Positions 47,003-57,476 are shown, numbered from the stretch's first letter. The stretch: DNA of 64,000 bases from Azorhizobium caulinodans ORS 571 (GCF_000010525.1 NC_009937.1:616001-680000), one strand, 5' to 3'. Made by a program: numbers and translations. The notes: generated by a model from the sequence alone, not told the origin.

Positions 47003-49294
47003 ATGGAGCGCACGGGCGAAGCTGAAGAGATCACGGTGCGCGGCATCGTGCAGGGGGTGGGCTTCCGCCCCTTCGTCTGGCGCCTCGCCCGCCGGTTCGG
47101 ACTCGCGGGAAGCGTCAGCAATACCGGCGATGCGGTGCGCATCCATATCCGCGGGCCTGTCGAGGCCCGCGCGGCTTTCGTCGCCGCGCTCGTGGCCGAG
47201 GCTCCGCCGCTTGCCCGCGTCGAGCAGGTGACGCGCGTCCCTGCTGCCCCGGTCGAGGGGGCAGAGTTCCACATCGCGGAGAGTGGGCTGGGGACGGTGT
47301 CCGTGGGCATCGTGCCGGATCTCGCCACCTGTCCCGCCTGCCGTTCGGAGATCGCGGACCCGAAGGCCCGGCGCTTCCGCTATGCCTTCACCAATTGCAC
47401 CGATTGCGGCCCGCGCTTCTCCATCGTGGAAGGCCTGCCCTATGACCGCCCGCGCACCACCATGCGCGCCTTCGCCCTGTGCCCCGACTGTCGGCGCGAA
47501 TATGACGACCCGGCCGACCGTCGCTTCCATGCCCAGCCCATCGCCTGCCCCACCTGCGGCCCGCGCCTGCGCTTCGGGGCCTTCGAGGGAGATGCGGCGC
47601 TGGCGGCGGCTGCGAGTGCTCTGAAGGCGGGCGCGATCCTGGCAGTGAAAGGCATCGGCGGCTTCCACATCGCCTGCGATGCCACCAGCGAGGCGGTGGT
47701 GGCGGAGCTGCGCCGCCGCAAGCAGCGTCCGGCCAAGCCCCTCGCCGTGATGGTGGCTGACCTCGCCGCTGCTCGTGCGTTGGCCGAAGTGTCAGCCCTT
47801 GAGGCGGAGGCTCTTTCGGACCCGTCCGCGCCCATCGTTCTGCTGCGCCGGCACCTTGATGGACCGCTCGCGCCCTCGGTTGCGCCGGGCCAGAGCCACG
47901 TGGGGCTGATGCTGACGTATACGCCCCTGCATCACCTGCTGCTGGCGAGCGTGGGTGGGCCGCTGGTGATGACCAGCGCCAACAGGGCCAATGCCCCGCA
48001 GGTGTTCCGCGACGAAGAGGCCGAGGCTGCGCTCGCCGGCATCGTGGACGGCCTCCTCACCCACGACCGCCCCATCGCCCGGCGGTTGGAGGATGGCGTG
48101 GTGCGCATCGCCGCCGGCGGCGTGCGGGTGATGCGTCGGGGGCGCGGGCAGGCGCCCCGCGCCCTCGACTGGCCGGCGGATTTCGAGGGGGCGCCGCCCA
48201 TCCTCGCGCTCGGGAGCGATCTCAAGAGCGCTGCCTGTCTCAGCCATGGCCGCAAGGCGCTGCTGACCCATCATCTGGGCGACCTCGATACGCCCGCCGT
48301 GGAAGACGAGTTCGCCCGCGCGCTGGCCGATATGGCGGATGTGTTCGCGCATCATCCTGAGGCGGTGGCGGTGGACCTCCATCCCGGCTACCGCGCGACG
48401 CAGTTTGGCACGGCACTGGCGGTGGAGCGGGGCCTGCCGCTGCTGGCTATTCCGCACCATCACGCCCATATCGCCGCCACTCTGGCGGAAAACGGCTGGC
48501 CGCGTCTCGGGGGGCCGGTGGTGGGCCTTGCCCTCGACGGTCTCGGCCTCGGGGACGATGGCACGCTCTGGGGCGCCGAGGTGCTCGTCTGCGATTATCG
48601 GGAGAGCCGCCGCATAGCGCGCCTCGTCCCCATTCCGCTCGCCGGCGGGGATGTTGCGAGCCGGGAGCCGTGGCGCGTGCTGCTGGCTCATCTGGACACG
48701 GCGGTGGGGGAAGATGGCTTTCCGGCGGACCTTCTGGATGGAAAGCCGCTTGCCACCGTGCGGGCCATGATCGCCAAGGGGCTCAATGCGCCACTCGCCA
48801 GTTCCGCCGGGCGGCTGTTCGATGCCATGGCGGCGCTGCTTGGCCTCGCGCCCGATCGCCTCTCCTTTGAGGGCGAGGCGGCGATGGCGCTGGAAGCCTG
48901 TGCGGGCGACATCATGGCCGCGCCCTATCCCATGGCGGTGCGGGAGGCCGACGGCCTCATGGAACTGGATCCGGCGCCGCTCTGGCGGACGGCATTGGCC
49001 GACCGGGCAGCGGGCGTGCCCGCCCCCGCGATGGCGGCGCGATTCCATGCGGGTGTCGCCGCGGCCTTTGCCGACCTTGCCGCCTGGGTGGCAGAAGGCC
49101 ATGGGCTATCCACCGTCGCTTTGTCCGGCGGCGTGTTTCAGAACGCCCGCTTGCTCGAAGACGTGGCGGCCCGCCTGTCCGCCCATGGTCTTGCCGTGCT
49201 GCTGCCCGCCGAGGTGCCGGCCAATGACGGCGGCCTCGCCTTCGGGCAGGCGGCCATCGCGGCGGCGCGGCTGATGGCGTCAGAGGGCCGGTAA
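47003..49294 (+). CDS. hypF: HypF, carbamoyltransferase for hydrogenase cyanide ligand synthesis
   Basis: 763 residues. Domains in order: acylphosphatase (VRGIVQGVGFRPFVWRLA), two zinc fingers (CPACRSEI...CTDCGPRFS; CPDC...CPTCGPRL), YrdC-like (VKGIGGFHIACDA) and Kae1-like (HHHAHIAA, then ALSGGVFQN). It transfers the carbamoyl group of carbamoyl phosphate to the C-terminal Cys of HypE. The ATG at 47003 is seven bases after the hupV stop. It sits with the regulatory genes, upstream of the hupS promoter. Confidence 0.95.
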   Translation: MERTGEAEEITVRGIVQGVGFRPFVWRLARRFGLAGSVSNTGDAVRIHIRGPVEARAAFVAALVAEAPPLARVEQVTRVPAAPVEGAEFHIAESGLGTVSVGIVPDLATCPACRSEIADPKARRFRYAFTNCTDCGPRFSIVEGLPYDRPRTTMRAFALCPDCRREYDDPADRRFHAQPIACPTCGPRLRFGAFEGDAALAAAASALKAGAILAVKGIGGFHIACDATSEAVVAELRRRKQRPAKPLAVMVADLAAARALAEVSALEAEALSDPSAPIVLLRRHLDGPLAPSVAPGQSHVGLMLTYTPLHHLLLASVGGPLVMTSANRANAPQVFRDEEAEAALAGIVDGLLTHDRPIARRLEDGVVRIAAGGVRVMRRGRGQAPRALDWPADFEGAPPILALGSDLKSAACLSHGRKALLTHHLGDLDTPAVEDEFARALADMADVFAHHPEAVAVDLHPGYRATQFGTALAVERGLPLLAIPHHHAHIAATLAENGWPRLGGPVVGLALDGLGLGDDGTLWGAEVLVCDYRESRRIARLVPIPLAGGDVASREPWRVLLAHLDTAVGEDGFPADLLDGKPLATVRAMIAKGLNAPLASSAGRLFDAMAALLGLAPDRLSFEGEAAMALEACAGDIMAAPYPMAVREADGLMELDPAPLWRTALADRAAGVPAPAMAARFHAGVAAAFADLAAWVAEGHGLSTVALSGGVFQNARLLEDVAARLSAHGLAVLLPAEVPANDGGLAFGQAAIAAARLMASEGR

Positions 49295-49313
49295 GCGGCT
49301 TTCCGTCGCGCGT

Positions 49314-49335
49314 GGAAAGCGGCGTTCCGCTTTCC
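49314..49335 (+). terminator. Hairpin after hypF
   Basis: GGAAAGCGG, CGTT, CCGCTTTCC is a perfect 9-bp stem 20 bp after the hypF stop. It is not followed by a T-run. It could be a weak terminator of the hupTUV-hypF unit or part of the upstream regulatory region of hupS. Confidence 0.4.
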
Positions 49336-49340
49336 GCCGG

Positions 49341-49387
49341 TCGCACCGGTGCGAGAACGGAAAAGCCTTGATCTGGAACGCTTCCAG
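49341..49387. promoter_or_regulatory. Two palindromes upstream of the hupS sigma-54 promoter
   Basis: TCGCACCGGTGCGA (49341-49354) is a perfect 14-bp palindrome. CTGGAA-CGC-TTCCAG (49373-49387) ends five bases before the -24 element. Between them, 49361-49373 is a weak minus-strand match to the IHF consensus. They are candidate sites for HupR or another activator; which one is used is not known. Confidence 0.4.
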
Positions 49388-49391
49388 CCTG

Positions 49392-49407
49392 TGGCACGGC
49401 GGTTGCT
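49392..49407 (+). promoter_or_regulatory. Sigma-54 promoter of hupSLC
   Basis: TGGCAC-GGCGG-TTGCT fits the -24/-12 consensus TGGCAC-N5-TTGCW without mismatch. It is about 100 bp upstream of the hupS ATG. Enhancer-dependent transcription by the NtrC-type HupR, encoded in the same cluster, is the natural reading. Confidence 0.85.
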
Positions 49408-49509
49408 GAAGGGGCATGAGCGTGTCGCCTCGACGCGGCGCGCGCCGGAGCCGGATGTCCCATAGGGACGCCGGCCCGCGCTTGGACACATGCCCCGGAG
49501 GGACGCCGC

Positions 49510-50588
49510 ATGGCCGGCCTCGAGACCTTCTATGACGTGATGCGCCGGCAGGGCATCACCCGCCGCTCATTCCTGAAATATTGCTCGCTGACCGCTGCCG
49601 CGCTCGGCCTCGGCCCGGAGATGGTGCCGGAAATCGCCCATGCGATGGAGACCAAGCCCCGCCTGCCGGTGCTTTGGCTCCATGGCCTGGAATGTACCTG
49701 CTGCTCGGAAAGCTTCATCCGCTCCGCTCACCCGCTGGTGAAGGACGTGGTGCTCTCCATGATCTCGCTGGACTATGACGACACGCTCATGGCCTCTGCG
49801 GGCCATCAGGCGGAAGCGATCCTTGATGAGGTGATGGAGAAGTACAAGGGCAACTACATCCTCGCGGTGGAAGGCAATCCGCCGCTCAACGAGGATGGCA
49901 TGTACTGCATCATCGGCGGCAAACCCTTCGTCGATCAGTTGAAGAAGGTGGCGAAGGACGCCAAGGCCATCATCTCCTGGGGCTCCTGCGCCTCCTATGG
50001 CTGCGTGCAGGCGGCGCGTCCCAATCCGACGCGCGCGACCCCGGTGCATGAGGTGATCTTCGACAAGCCCATCATCAAGGTGCCGGGCTGCCCGCCCATC
50101 GCCGAGGTGATGACCGGCGTCATCACCTACATGCTCACCTTCGACCGCATCCCGGAGCTGGACCGCCAGGGCCGGCCGAAGATGTTCTATTCCCAGCGCA
50201 TCCACGACAAATGCTATCGCCGCCCGCATTTCGATGCCGGGCAATATGTCGAGAAGTTCGACGACGAGGGCGCGCGCAAGGGCTATTGCCTCTACAAGGT
50301 GGGCTGCAAGGGGCCGACCACCTACAACGCCTGCTCCACCGTGCGCTGGAATGACGGCGTTTCCTTCCCGATCCAGGCCGGCCACGGCTGCATCGGCTGC
50401 TCCGAGGACGGCTTCTGGGACAAGGGTTCCTGGTATGCCCGTCTCACCGACATCAAGGGTGAAGGCTTCGGCATCGAGGCCAATGCGGACAAGATCGGCT
50501 TTGCCGCCGCAGGCGTCGTGGGCGGCGCCGTGGCCGTGCACGCGGCCGTCAGCGCGCTGAAGCGCGCCCAGCACAAGGGAGACGCCCA

Positions 50589-50592
<4 letters not shown>
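49510..50592 (+). CDS. hupS: HupS, uptake [NiFe]-hydrogenase small subunit (six-Cys proximal cluster)
   Basis: 360-residue precursor. A Tat signal ([10 protein letters not shown], Arg18-Arg19) is cleaved near AHA-M at 45/46. Proximal-cluster Cys are 62, 64, 65, 160, 165 and 194: ECTCCSE and GSCASYGC. The extra Cys64 and Cys165 are the [4Fe-3S] pattern of oxygen-tolerant enzymes. Distal ligands are His232, Cys235, Cys260 and Cys266; medial are Cys275, Cys294 and Cys297. A C-terminal helix (331-350) anchors it on the periplasmic face. It is first gene after the sigma-54 promoter. Confidence 0.96.
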
Positions 50593-52403
<1,811 letters not shown>

Positions 52404-52415
52404 GGGGAGGGCGCC

Positions 52416-53141
52416 ATGAGCGACATTCCCCTCTCCCAACCCAAGGCGGCGGAGGCTCCCAAGGAGCGGCGCCTGCCGACGGTCTACGTCTATGAGGCGC
52501 CGGTGCGCCTGTGGCACTGGGTGAATGCCCTGTGCATCGTCGTCCTGTGCATCACCGGCTATCTCATCGCCTCGCCCCTGCCGACGCTGTCAGGTGAGCC
52601 GAGCGCGCATTACCAGATGGGGTACATCCGCTTCTTCCATTTCGCCGCCGCCTACATCTTCGCGGTGGGCTTCGTGGGGCGGGTGCTCTGGGCCTTCGTG
52701 GGCAATAAATATTCCCGCGAGCTGTTCACCTTCCCCTTCTGGCGCGCGAGCTTCTGGCGCGGGCTCATCATCGAGGTGAAGTGGTATGCCTTCCTGAAGC
52801 CGCGGCCGCTGAAGTTCGTCGGTCACAACCCCCTGGCGCAGTTCTTCATGTTCTTCGTCATGGTGCTGGGCGGGCTGTTCATGATCGGCACCGGCTTCGC
52901 CCTCTATTCGGAGGGGGCGGGCCTCGGCTCCTGGCAGGACCGCATGTTCGGCTGGATCATCCCGCTACTGGGCGGCTCCATGCAGGTGCACACGCTGCAC
53001 CACATCGGCATGTGGGTGTTCATCCTGTTCGTGATCATCCATGTCTATTCGGTGATCCGGGAGGACATCATGTCCCGCCAGACCATGATCTCCGCCATGA
53101 CCAACGGCACCCGCAGCTTCCGCGACGACGATCCCGAATAG
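52416..53141 (+). CDS. hupC: HupC, b-type cytochrome electron acceptor of the hydrogenase
   Basis: 241-residue membrane cytochrome b561-type protein with four helices. Haem-ligand histidines are seen in YEAPVRLWHWVNAL, RFFHFAAAYIFAVGF and TLHHIGMWVFILFVIIHVYSVIREDI. It anchors HupSL and passes electrons to quinone. It ends 27 bp before a strong terminator, so it is the last gene of the structural operon. Confidence 0.95.
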   Translation: MSDIPLSQPKAAEAPKERRLPTVYVYEAPVRLWHWVNALCIVVLCITGYLIASPLPTLSGEPSAHYQMGYIRFFHFAAAYIFAVGFVGRVLWAFVGNKYSRELFTFPFWRASFWRGLIIEVKWYAFLKPRPLKFVGHNPLAQFFMFFVMVLGGLFMIGTGFALYSEGAGLGSWQDRMFGWIIPLLGGSMQVHTLHHIGMWVFILFVIIHVYSVIREDIMSRQTMISAMTNGTRSFRDDDPE

Positions 53142-53168
53142 GGCGCGCACGGCTTGTCCTGCCCCTCT

Positions 53169-53194
53169 GGCGCGGCTTCGGCCGCGCCTTTTTT
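53169..53194 (+). terminator. Rho-independent terminator after hupC
   Basis: GGCGCGGC, loop TTCG, GCCGCGCC, then six T residues. The UUCG tetraloop and U-run make a canonical terminator. It separates hupSLC from the assembly genes. Confidence 0.93.
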
Positions 53195-53209
53195 GTATGG
53201 AAGATAGGT

Positions 53210-53233
53210 TTCCATCTTTGTGAATAGATGGAA
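53210..53233 (+). promoter_or_regulatory. Inverted repeat between hupC and hupD
   Basis: TTCCATCT-N8-AGATGGAA, perfect arms, in an AT-rich stretch directly after the terminator. AAGAT/ATCTT and GGAAG elements nearby allow alternative pairings. It may be an operator for the hupD promoter or an RNA structure; no known regulator consensus is matched. Confidence 0.4.
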
Positions 53234-53405
53234 GGATGTTTTCCAGTTCAGGGTTTGATGGGTGGTCCGCTCGGACGCCCGTTTCATTGTCGGCACAGCA
53301 TTTCGCCTGCCTGCGACGTTCTGGCATGGCTCTTGAATTGGAGATTTTCCAAAGGGCGGCGCAGACCGCACCGTCGGAGGTCCCTCAGGGAGAGAGGCGC
53401 GTCGC

Positions 53406-54032
53406 ATGGACGGCGAACACATCCTCGTGCTTGGCATCGGCAACATCCTGTGGGCGGACGAAGGCTTCGGCGTCCGCGTGGTGGAAGCCCTCGATCGCGC
53501 CTTCACTTTCCCCGACCATGTGACGCTGCTCGATGGCGGCACGCAGGGCCTCTATCTCCTGCCCGCGTTGGAAGAGGCGGATGTGGTGGTGATCCTCGAT
53601 GCGGTGGATTACGGCCTGCCCCCCGGCACCCTCCATTGTCTGTCCGATGGCGACGTTCCCGCCGTGCTCGGCGCGCGCAAGCTGAGCCTTCACCAGACCG
53701 GATTCCAGGAGGTGCTGGCGCTGCTGCAACTGCGCGGCTGCCTGCCGCGCCATCTGCGCCTCGTGGGCGTCCAGCCCCATACGCTTGATGATTACGGTGG
53801 AGGGCTGACCCCTCCGGTGGCGGCGCAGGTCGCCCCCGCCGTGACCGAGGTCTTGCGCCTCCTTACTGAAGAGTTCGACGTTCCGGTGCGGCCGCGCGAC
53901 AGCGAAAGCTCGGAGGGGCTCGTCACCGCCGCCGTGGCGCGTGCCGCTTATGAGGCGGGACGGCCGAGCGCGCAGGACGCCTGCCGCATCGGCGACGCCC
54001 GCGTGCTCGCCCGCACCTTCGGCGAGGCCTGA
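53406..54032 (+). CDS. hupD: HupD, hydrogenase maturation endopeptidase
   Basis: 208 residues of the HyaD/HybD family. LGIGNILWADEGFGV with Glu19, the Asp in VILDAVDYG (Asp65 or Asp68) and His96 in SLHQTGF form the nickel-recognition site. It cleaves the HupL precursor after His589 once nickel is bound. GGGAGAG precedes the ATG. First gene of the accessory set hupDFGH(IJ)K. Confidence 0.95.
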   Translation: MDGEHILVLGIGNILWADEGFGVRVVEALDRAFTFPDHVTLLDGGTQGLYLLPALEEADVVVILDAVDYGLPPGTLHCLSDGDVPAVLGARKLSLHQTGFQEVLALLQLRGCLPRHLRLVGVQPHTLDDYGGGLTPPVAAQVAPAVTEVLRLLTEEFDVPVRPRDSESSEGLVTAAVARAAYEAGRPSAQDACRIGDARVLARTFGEA

Positions 54033-54036
54033 GCCC

Positions 54037-54366
54037 ATGTGCGTCGGCCTGCCCATGCGCATCGAGAGCCGGAGCGGGCATCTTGCCGAATGCTCCGGCC
54101 CGGAAGGCTTTGCGCGCGTCGATCTCGCCCTCGTGCCGGAGGCGCAGGTGGGCGATTATGTGCTCGTCTTCCTCGGCGCCGCCCGCCGCCTCATCGATGC
54201 CCTCGAGGCGCGCCAGATCGCCGACGCGTTGGCGGCCCTCTCGGCCGTAATGTCCGGCACAAGCGACGCCGGCGCTCTCGACCGCGCCTTTGCCGATCTC
54301 GACCGGGAGCCGCAGCTCCCGCCCCACCTGGCCGCAGCGTTGGCTGCGGGACGTACGGAGGCCTGA
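54037..54366 (+). CDS. hupF: HupF, HypC-like hydrogenase chaperone
   Basis: 109 residues starting MCVGLPMRIES, with the essential Cys2 of HypC-family chaperones, and VGDYVLVFLGAARR in the middle. It is distinct from the HypC encoded at 60251. HupF proteins carry the HupL precursor and protect it under oxygen. Start four bases after hupD; stop overlaps hupG (TGATG). Confidence 0.92.
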   Translation: MCVGLPMRIESRSGHLAECSGPEGFARVDLALVPEAQVGDYVLVFLGAARRLIDALEARQIADALAALSAVMSGTSDAGALDRAFADLDREPQLPPHLAAALAAGRTEA

Positions 54367-54773
54367 TGTCCCTTTCCGCCGCAACGGCCCCGGCGCCGCT
54401 TCCGCACCCTCTGGTTGAGCGTTTGGTCATCACGCATGGGTATTCCTATGCGGATGCGCTTTCGGATCTCGACGGCGAGCCGCGCGATCTCCTCCTGTTC
54501 CTGCCCTCCCACGGCAAGCCGCATCTGGAGACGCCGGACATCGCCGCCGTCCTGCCGGAACTGGTGAAGTCGCTGAACGGCACTGCCGACCGGCTCTCCG
54601 CCGCCATCGCCGGCCCGGCGTTGGAACTGGAACTGCGCCAGCAGCTTCAGCTCGCTCTGCCGGCGCTGGTGGTGGTGCGGGCCGGAACGCCCATCGGCTC
54701 CGTCGCCCGCATGCGCGACTGGGATGAATATCTCGCCCGCCTGAGCGCCGTCCTCGGCGCGGCCACCCACTGA
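54366..54773 (+). CDS. hupG: HupG, HyaE-like hydrogenase assembly protein
   Basis: 135 residues with a thioredoxin-like pattern (LLFLPSHGKPHLETPDIAAVLPEL, later ALVVVRAGTPIGSVARMRDWDEYL) but no CxxC, as in HyaE/HoxO/HupG. These proteins bind the small-subunit Tat precursor until it is matured. The start overlaps the hupF stop by one base. Confidence 0.9.
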   Translation: MSLSAATAPAPLPHPLVERLVITHGYSYADALSDLDGEPRDLLLFLPSHGKPHLETPDIAAVLPELVKSLNGTADRLSAAIAGPALELELRQQLQLALPALVVVRAGTPIGSVARMRDWDEYLARLSAVLGAATH

Positions 54774-54782
54774 GGAGCCTCC

Positions 54783-55622
54783 ATGGCCTCGCCCTTTGCC
54801 ATCCAGCCGCCCCTCGGATTCGGCCCCGGCAGCCAGTCGGGAGACGAGGAGGGCCTCGCGTATCTGCCCATGCCCTCGGGTATGCGGGTCTATGAGCCCC
54901 ATCTTCTCGATGCGGACGTGGCGGGCCCCTGCGCCGCCGCGCTCGCGACGCTGGCGGCGGTGCGCGATGCGCTGGCCCGCTGGCAGCCGGGTGGCCACGA
55001 GAGCTTTTCGCTGGCCGGGCTCGATGCCCGGAACCGCGCCCTGATCGACGAGGCGCTGGGCGAGGGCGAAGTGGCGGTGCGCGTCACCGGCGTCGTGCCG
55101 TTGGAGATCCAGGAAGCGACCTTCGCCGGCGTGTGGCGCGTGCGCGGCGCGGAGAGCGTCGATCGCATCGAGGTGGGGGCTTTTCCGCGTGGCGCATTGC
55201 TGCGCGCCTTCCCGGCGGAATGGCAGATGGACCTTGAGGATATCGCCCGGCCGCGCCCGGGCGTGGTGAACGCGCCGCCCATCCTGGCCGAGATCGCCCA
55301 CCGCACCAGCGCCCGCGCGCCCGGTACGCCGGCCCACGTCATCAATTTCTCCCTGCTGCCGCACACGCCGGAAGACCTCGTGCTGATCGATGAGGTGCTG
55401 GGGCAGGGGCACCTCACCATTCTCTCGCGCGGCTATGGCAATTGCCGGATCGATGCCGCCGCGCGGCGGGATGTGTGGCGGGTGCGCTATTACAATTCCA
55501 CCGACATGCTCATCCTCGACACGCTGGAGATCACGTCTCTGCCGGAGGTGGCGCAGGCCGCGCCCGAGGACATTGCCGACAGCGCCGCGCGCCTTGCGCA
55601 GGTGCTGGACGCTCTGGCGTGA
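54783..55622 (+). CDS. hupH: HupH, HyaF-like hydrogenase assembly protein
   Basis: 279 residues. LAYLPMPSGMRVYEPHL near the N-terminus and the C-terminal half (HVINFSLLPHTPEDLVLIDEVLGQGHLTILSRGYGNCRI, then VRYYNSTDMLILDTLEI) are conserved in HupH/HyaF/HoxQ. It assists Fe-S small-subunit maturation. GGAG is before the ATG, nine bases after hupG. Confidence 0.92.
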   Translation: MASPFAIQPPLGFGPGSQSGDEEGLAYLPMPSGMRVYEPHLLDADVAGPCAAALATLAAVRDALARWQPGGHESFSLAGLDARNRALIDEALGEGEVAVRVTGVVPLEIQEATFAGVWRVRGAESVDRIEVGAFPRGALLRAFPAEWQMDLEDIARPRPGVVNAPPILAEIAHRTSARAPGTPAHVINFSLLPHTPEDLVLIDEVLGQGHLTILSRGYGNCRIDAAARRDVWRVRYYNSTDMLILDTLEITSLPEVAQAAPEDIADSAARLAQVLDALA

Positions 55623-55632
55623 GGAGACCCGC

Positions 55633-56538
55633 GTGACCGCCTCCCTGCGCTTTGAAGGCTCCTATCGCGGTCAGGCCGCGACGCTCGACCCGGCGACCCG
55701 GCTCGAATGCAAGATCTGCTGGCACGTCTATGATCCGGCGGAGGGCTGCGAGGTGTGGCAGGTGCCGCCGGGCACGCCTTTCACCGCCTTGCCGGACCAC
55801 TGGCGCTGCCCGGTGTGCGACGGGGCGCGCGACCAGTTCATGGTGCTCGATGGGGGCGCGCCAGAGGCTCGCCCTGCGTCGGCGGCGGCTGAGCCGGATG
55901 TGGACCCGCGCCTTCTCGCCATCGCCCGCGATGTGCCGGGCAAGCTGGAAGCCGCGTTCCGAGAGATCCATGCCGGCCAGATGCGCGGCGTGCCCATGGT
56001 CAACGAGACCCTGAGCGTGAAGGCCGTAGGCTTCCGGGTGCATGAGGGGCGGGTGCTGGGCATGCTCATCACCCCCTGGTTCATGAACCTTATCCTGCTG
56101 CCGGGGCCGGATGAGGACTGGAGCCATCTCGCCACGGGCGCGAAGGACCTGGTGGAGTTCCCGTCCGGCTTCTATGAGTTCCTGGCCGCCCAGCGACCGG
56201 AGGTCGGAGCCTATAAGGCCTGCTCCCTCTTCTCGCCCATGTTCGATTTCTCCTCCATGTTGCAGGCGGTCGAGACCGCGCAGGCGGCCCTCGTCGCGCT
56301 ATTCGATCCGGCCCATCGCGAGCCCGGCGTGCCGAGCGCCGAAATCCGCCGCCGACGCGAGGCGGAGCTGGCGGCAAAGGAGGCGGCGCAGCCCAAGCTG
56401 CCGGACCTCGCGCCTGAAGGTGAGCCTGAGGCCGAGGACGGAGCCGAGGCGTTGCCGCAGACGCTGGTGCCGCCGCCCGAACGCTCCCGGCGGGAGATGA
56501 TCTTCGGCCGTTCCGCGCGTCCGGCGGGGGCCCCATGA
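55633..56538 (+). CDS. hupJ: HupIJ fusion: rubredoxin joined to HupJ/HybE-type assembly protein
   Basis: 301 residues from GTG 55633. Residues 20-70 are a rubredoxin (Cys26, Cys29, Cys59, Cys62; ECKICWHVYDPAEG, then WRCPVCDGARDQF), equivalent to HupI. An Ala/Pro linker (75-90) leads to a HupJ domain (about 91-235: MRGVPMVNETLSVKAVGF, ITPWFMNLILLPG). The last 65 residues are charged and Pro-rich. In most hup clusters hupI and hupJ are separate genes. The rubredoxin helps small-subunit maturation in air. Confidence 0.93.
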   Translation: MTASLRFEGSYRGQAATLDPATRLECKICWHVYDPAEGCEVWQVPPGTPFTALPDHWRCPVCDGARDQFMVLDGGAPEARPASAAAEPDVDPRLLAIARDVPGKLEAAFREIHAGQMRGVPMVNETLSVKAVGFRVHEGRVLGMLITPWFMNLILLPGPDEDWSHLATGAKDLVEFPSGFYEFLAAQRPEVGAYKACSLFSPMFDFSSMLQAVETAQAALVALFDPAHREPGVPSAEIRRRREAELAAKEAAQPKLPDLAPEGEPEAEDGAEALPQTLVPPPERSRREMIFGRSARPAGAP

Positions 56539-57476
56539 GCCCGCTCGCCGCCAGCGCTGTCCTCGCGCATCGCCGGGGATTCTCCGCGCCTGCGTTCACC
56601 GACGCGGGCCGCTGGCTGGCGGGCCGGCCGGTGGAAGAGGCCGCGCGTCTCATCCCCCGCGTCTTCAATCTCTGCGCCGCGGCCCACGGTGCGGCGAGCG
56701 CGCAGGCGCTCCATCTGCCGGCCACGGATGCGGAGGCCTCGATCCGACAGGAGACGCTGCGCGATCATGCGCTGGCCCTGTTCCATCAGGCCCCGGAGGC
56801 GCTGGACCTGCCCGGTGAGCGCGACGCGCTCGGCCTTCTGGCGAACCCCGATGGCGGGGCCGAGCTGGCCCGGCGCGTGAGCGGCGATGTGGACCTCGCG
56901 GGCCTCTCGCTCTCGGATTTCGACTTGTGGCTGGCGCGTGGCGAGACGCTGCCCGCCCGCCTGCTGCGCCAGGTGCGCCAACACATCGACCCCGCCTGGG
57001 GTCGTGTGGGGCTGCCGCCGCTCACCTTGAGCGATCTTGATGCGGCCGTGGCGGATGCGCCTCGCGACCTCCCGGCCCGGGATGCGACGGTGCTGACGCG
57101 GGTGCGGCAGGCGCCGCTGCTCGTGGCGCTTCTGGCGGCCGAAGGTGGCAGCCTGCTTGCCCGGCTTCTGGCGCGGGTGCTCGATCTGCTGGCGGTGCTC
57201 AAGGGCGGCCCGGCGTCCTGCGGCAGGACGGCCGCCGGCCATGGCTTTGCTGCTGCCGCGCGCGGGCTGCTCGCCCATGGGGCACGGGTGGAGGCGGGGC
57301 GCATCGCCTTCTATCGCATCGTGCCGCCGAGCGCCTGGACGCTGGCGCCGGGCGGGCTGTTGGAACGCATGCTCGCCGCCTTGCCGTCGCGCGCCGAGAC
57401 GCCGATGCTGGGCCGCCTCGCGCTCCTCGCGGTCAATCCCTGCGTGCCGGTGAAGCTAGAGGGGCTGGGGGGCTGA
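56535..57476 (+). CDS. hupK: HupK, degenerate large-subunit-like assembly factor
   Basis: 313 residues. It keeps traces of the hydrogenase large subunit: [21 protein letters not shown] in place of RICGVC, and [14 protein letters not shown] at the C-terminus in place of DPCxxCxxH, so most nickel ligands are lost. HupK is thought to be a scaffold for Fe(CN)2CO transfer to HupL. The start overlaps hupJ by four bases (ATGA). High Ala/Leu content. Confidence 0.9.
   Translation: MSPLAASAVLAHRRGFSAPAFTDAGRWLAGRPVEEAARLIPRVFNLCAAAHGAASAQALHLPATDAEASIRQETLRDHALALFHQAPEALDLPGERDALGLLANPDGGAELARRVSGDVDLAGLSLSDFDLWLARGETLPARLLRQVRQHIDPAWGRVGLPPLTLSDLDAAVADAPRDLPARDATVLTRVRQAPLLVALLAAEGGSLLARLLARVLDLLAVLKGGPASCGRTAAGHGFAAAARGLLAHGARVEAGRIAFYRIVPPSAWTLAPGGLLERMLAALPSRAETPMLGRLALLAVNPCVPVKLEGLGG

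Noticed and set aside
49369..49373. FNR half-site TTGAT upstream of hupS
   Set aside because: There is no ATCAA at the required spacing, so it is not an FNR/FixK box.
53322..53336. Possible second sigma-54 promoter upstream of hupD (TGGCAT-N5-TTGA)
   Set aside because: The invariant -12 C is missing. It is kept only as a remark in the findings, not as a feature.
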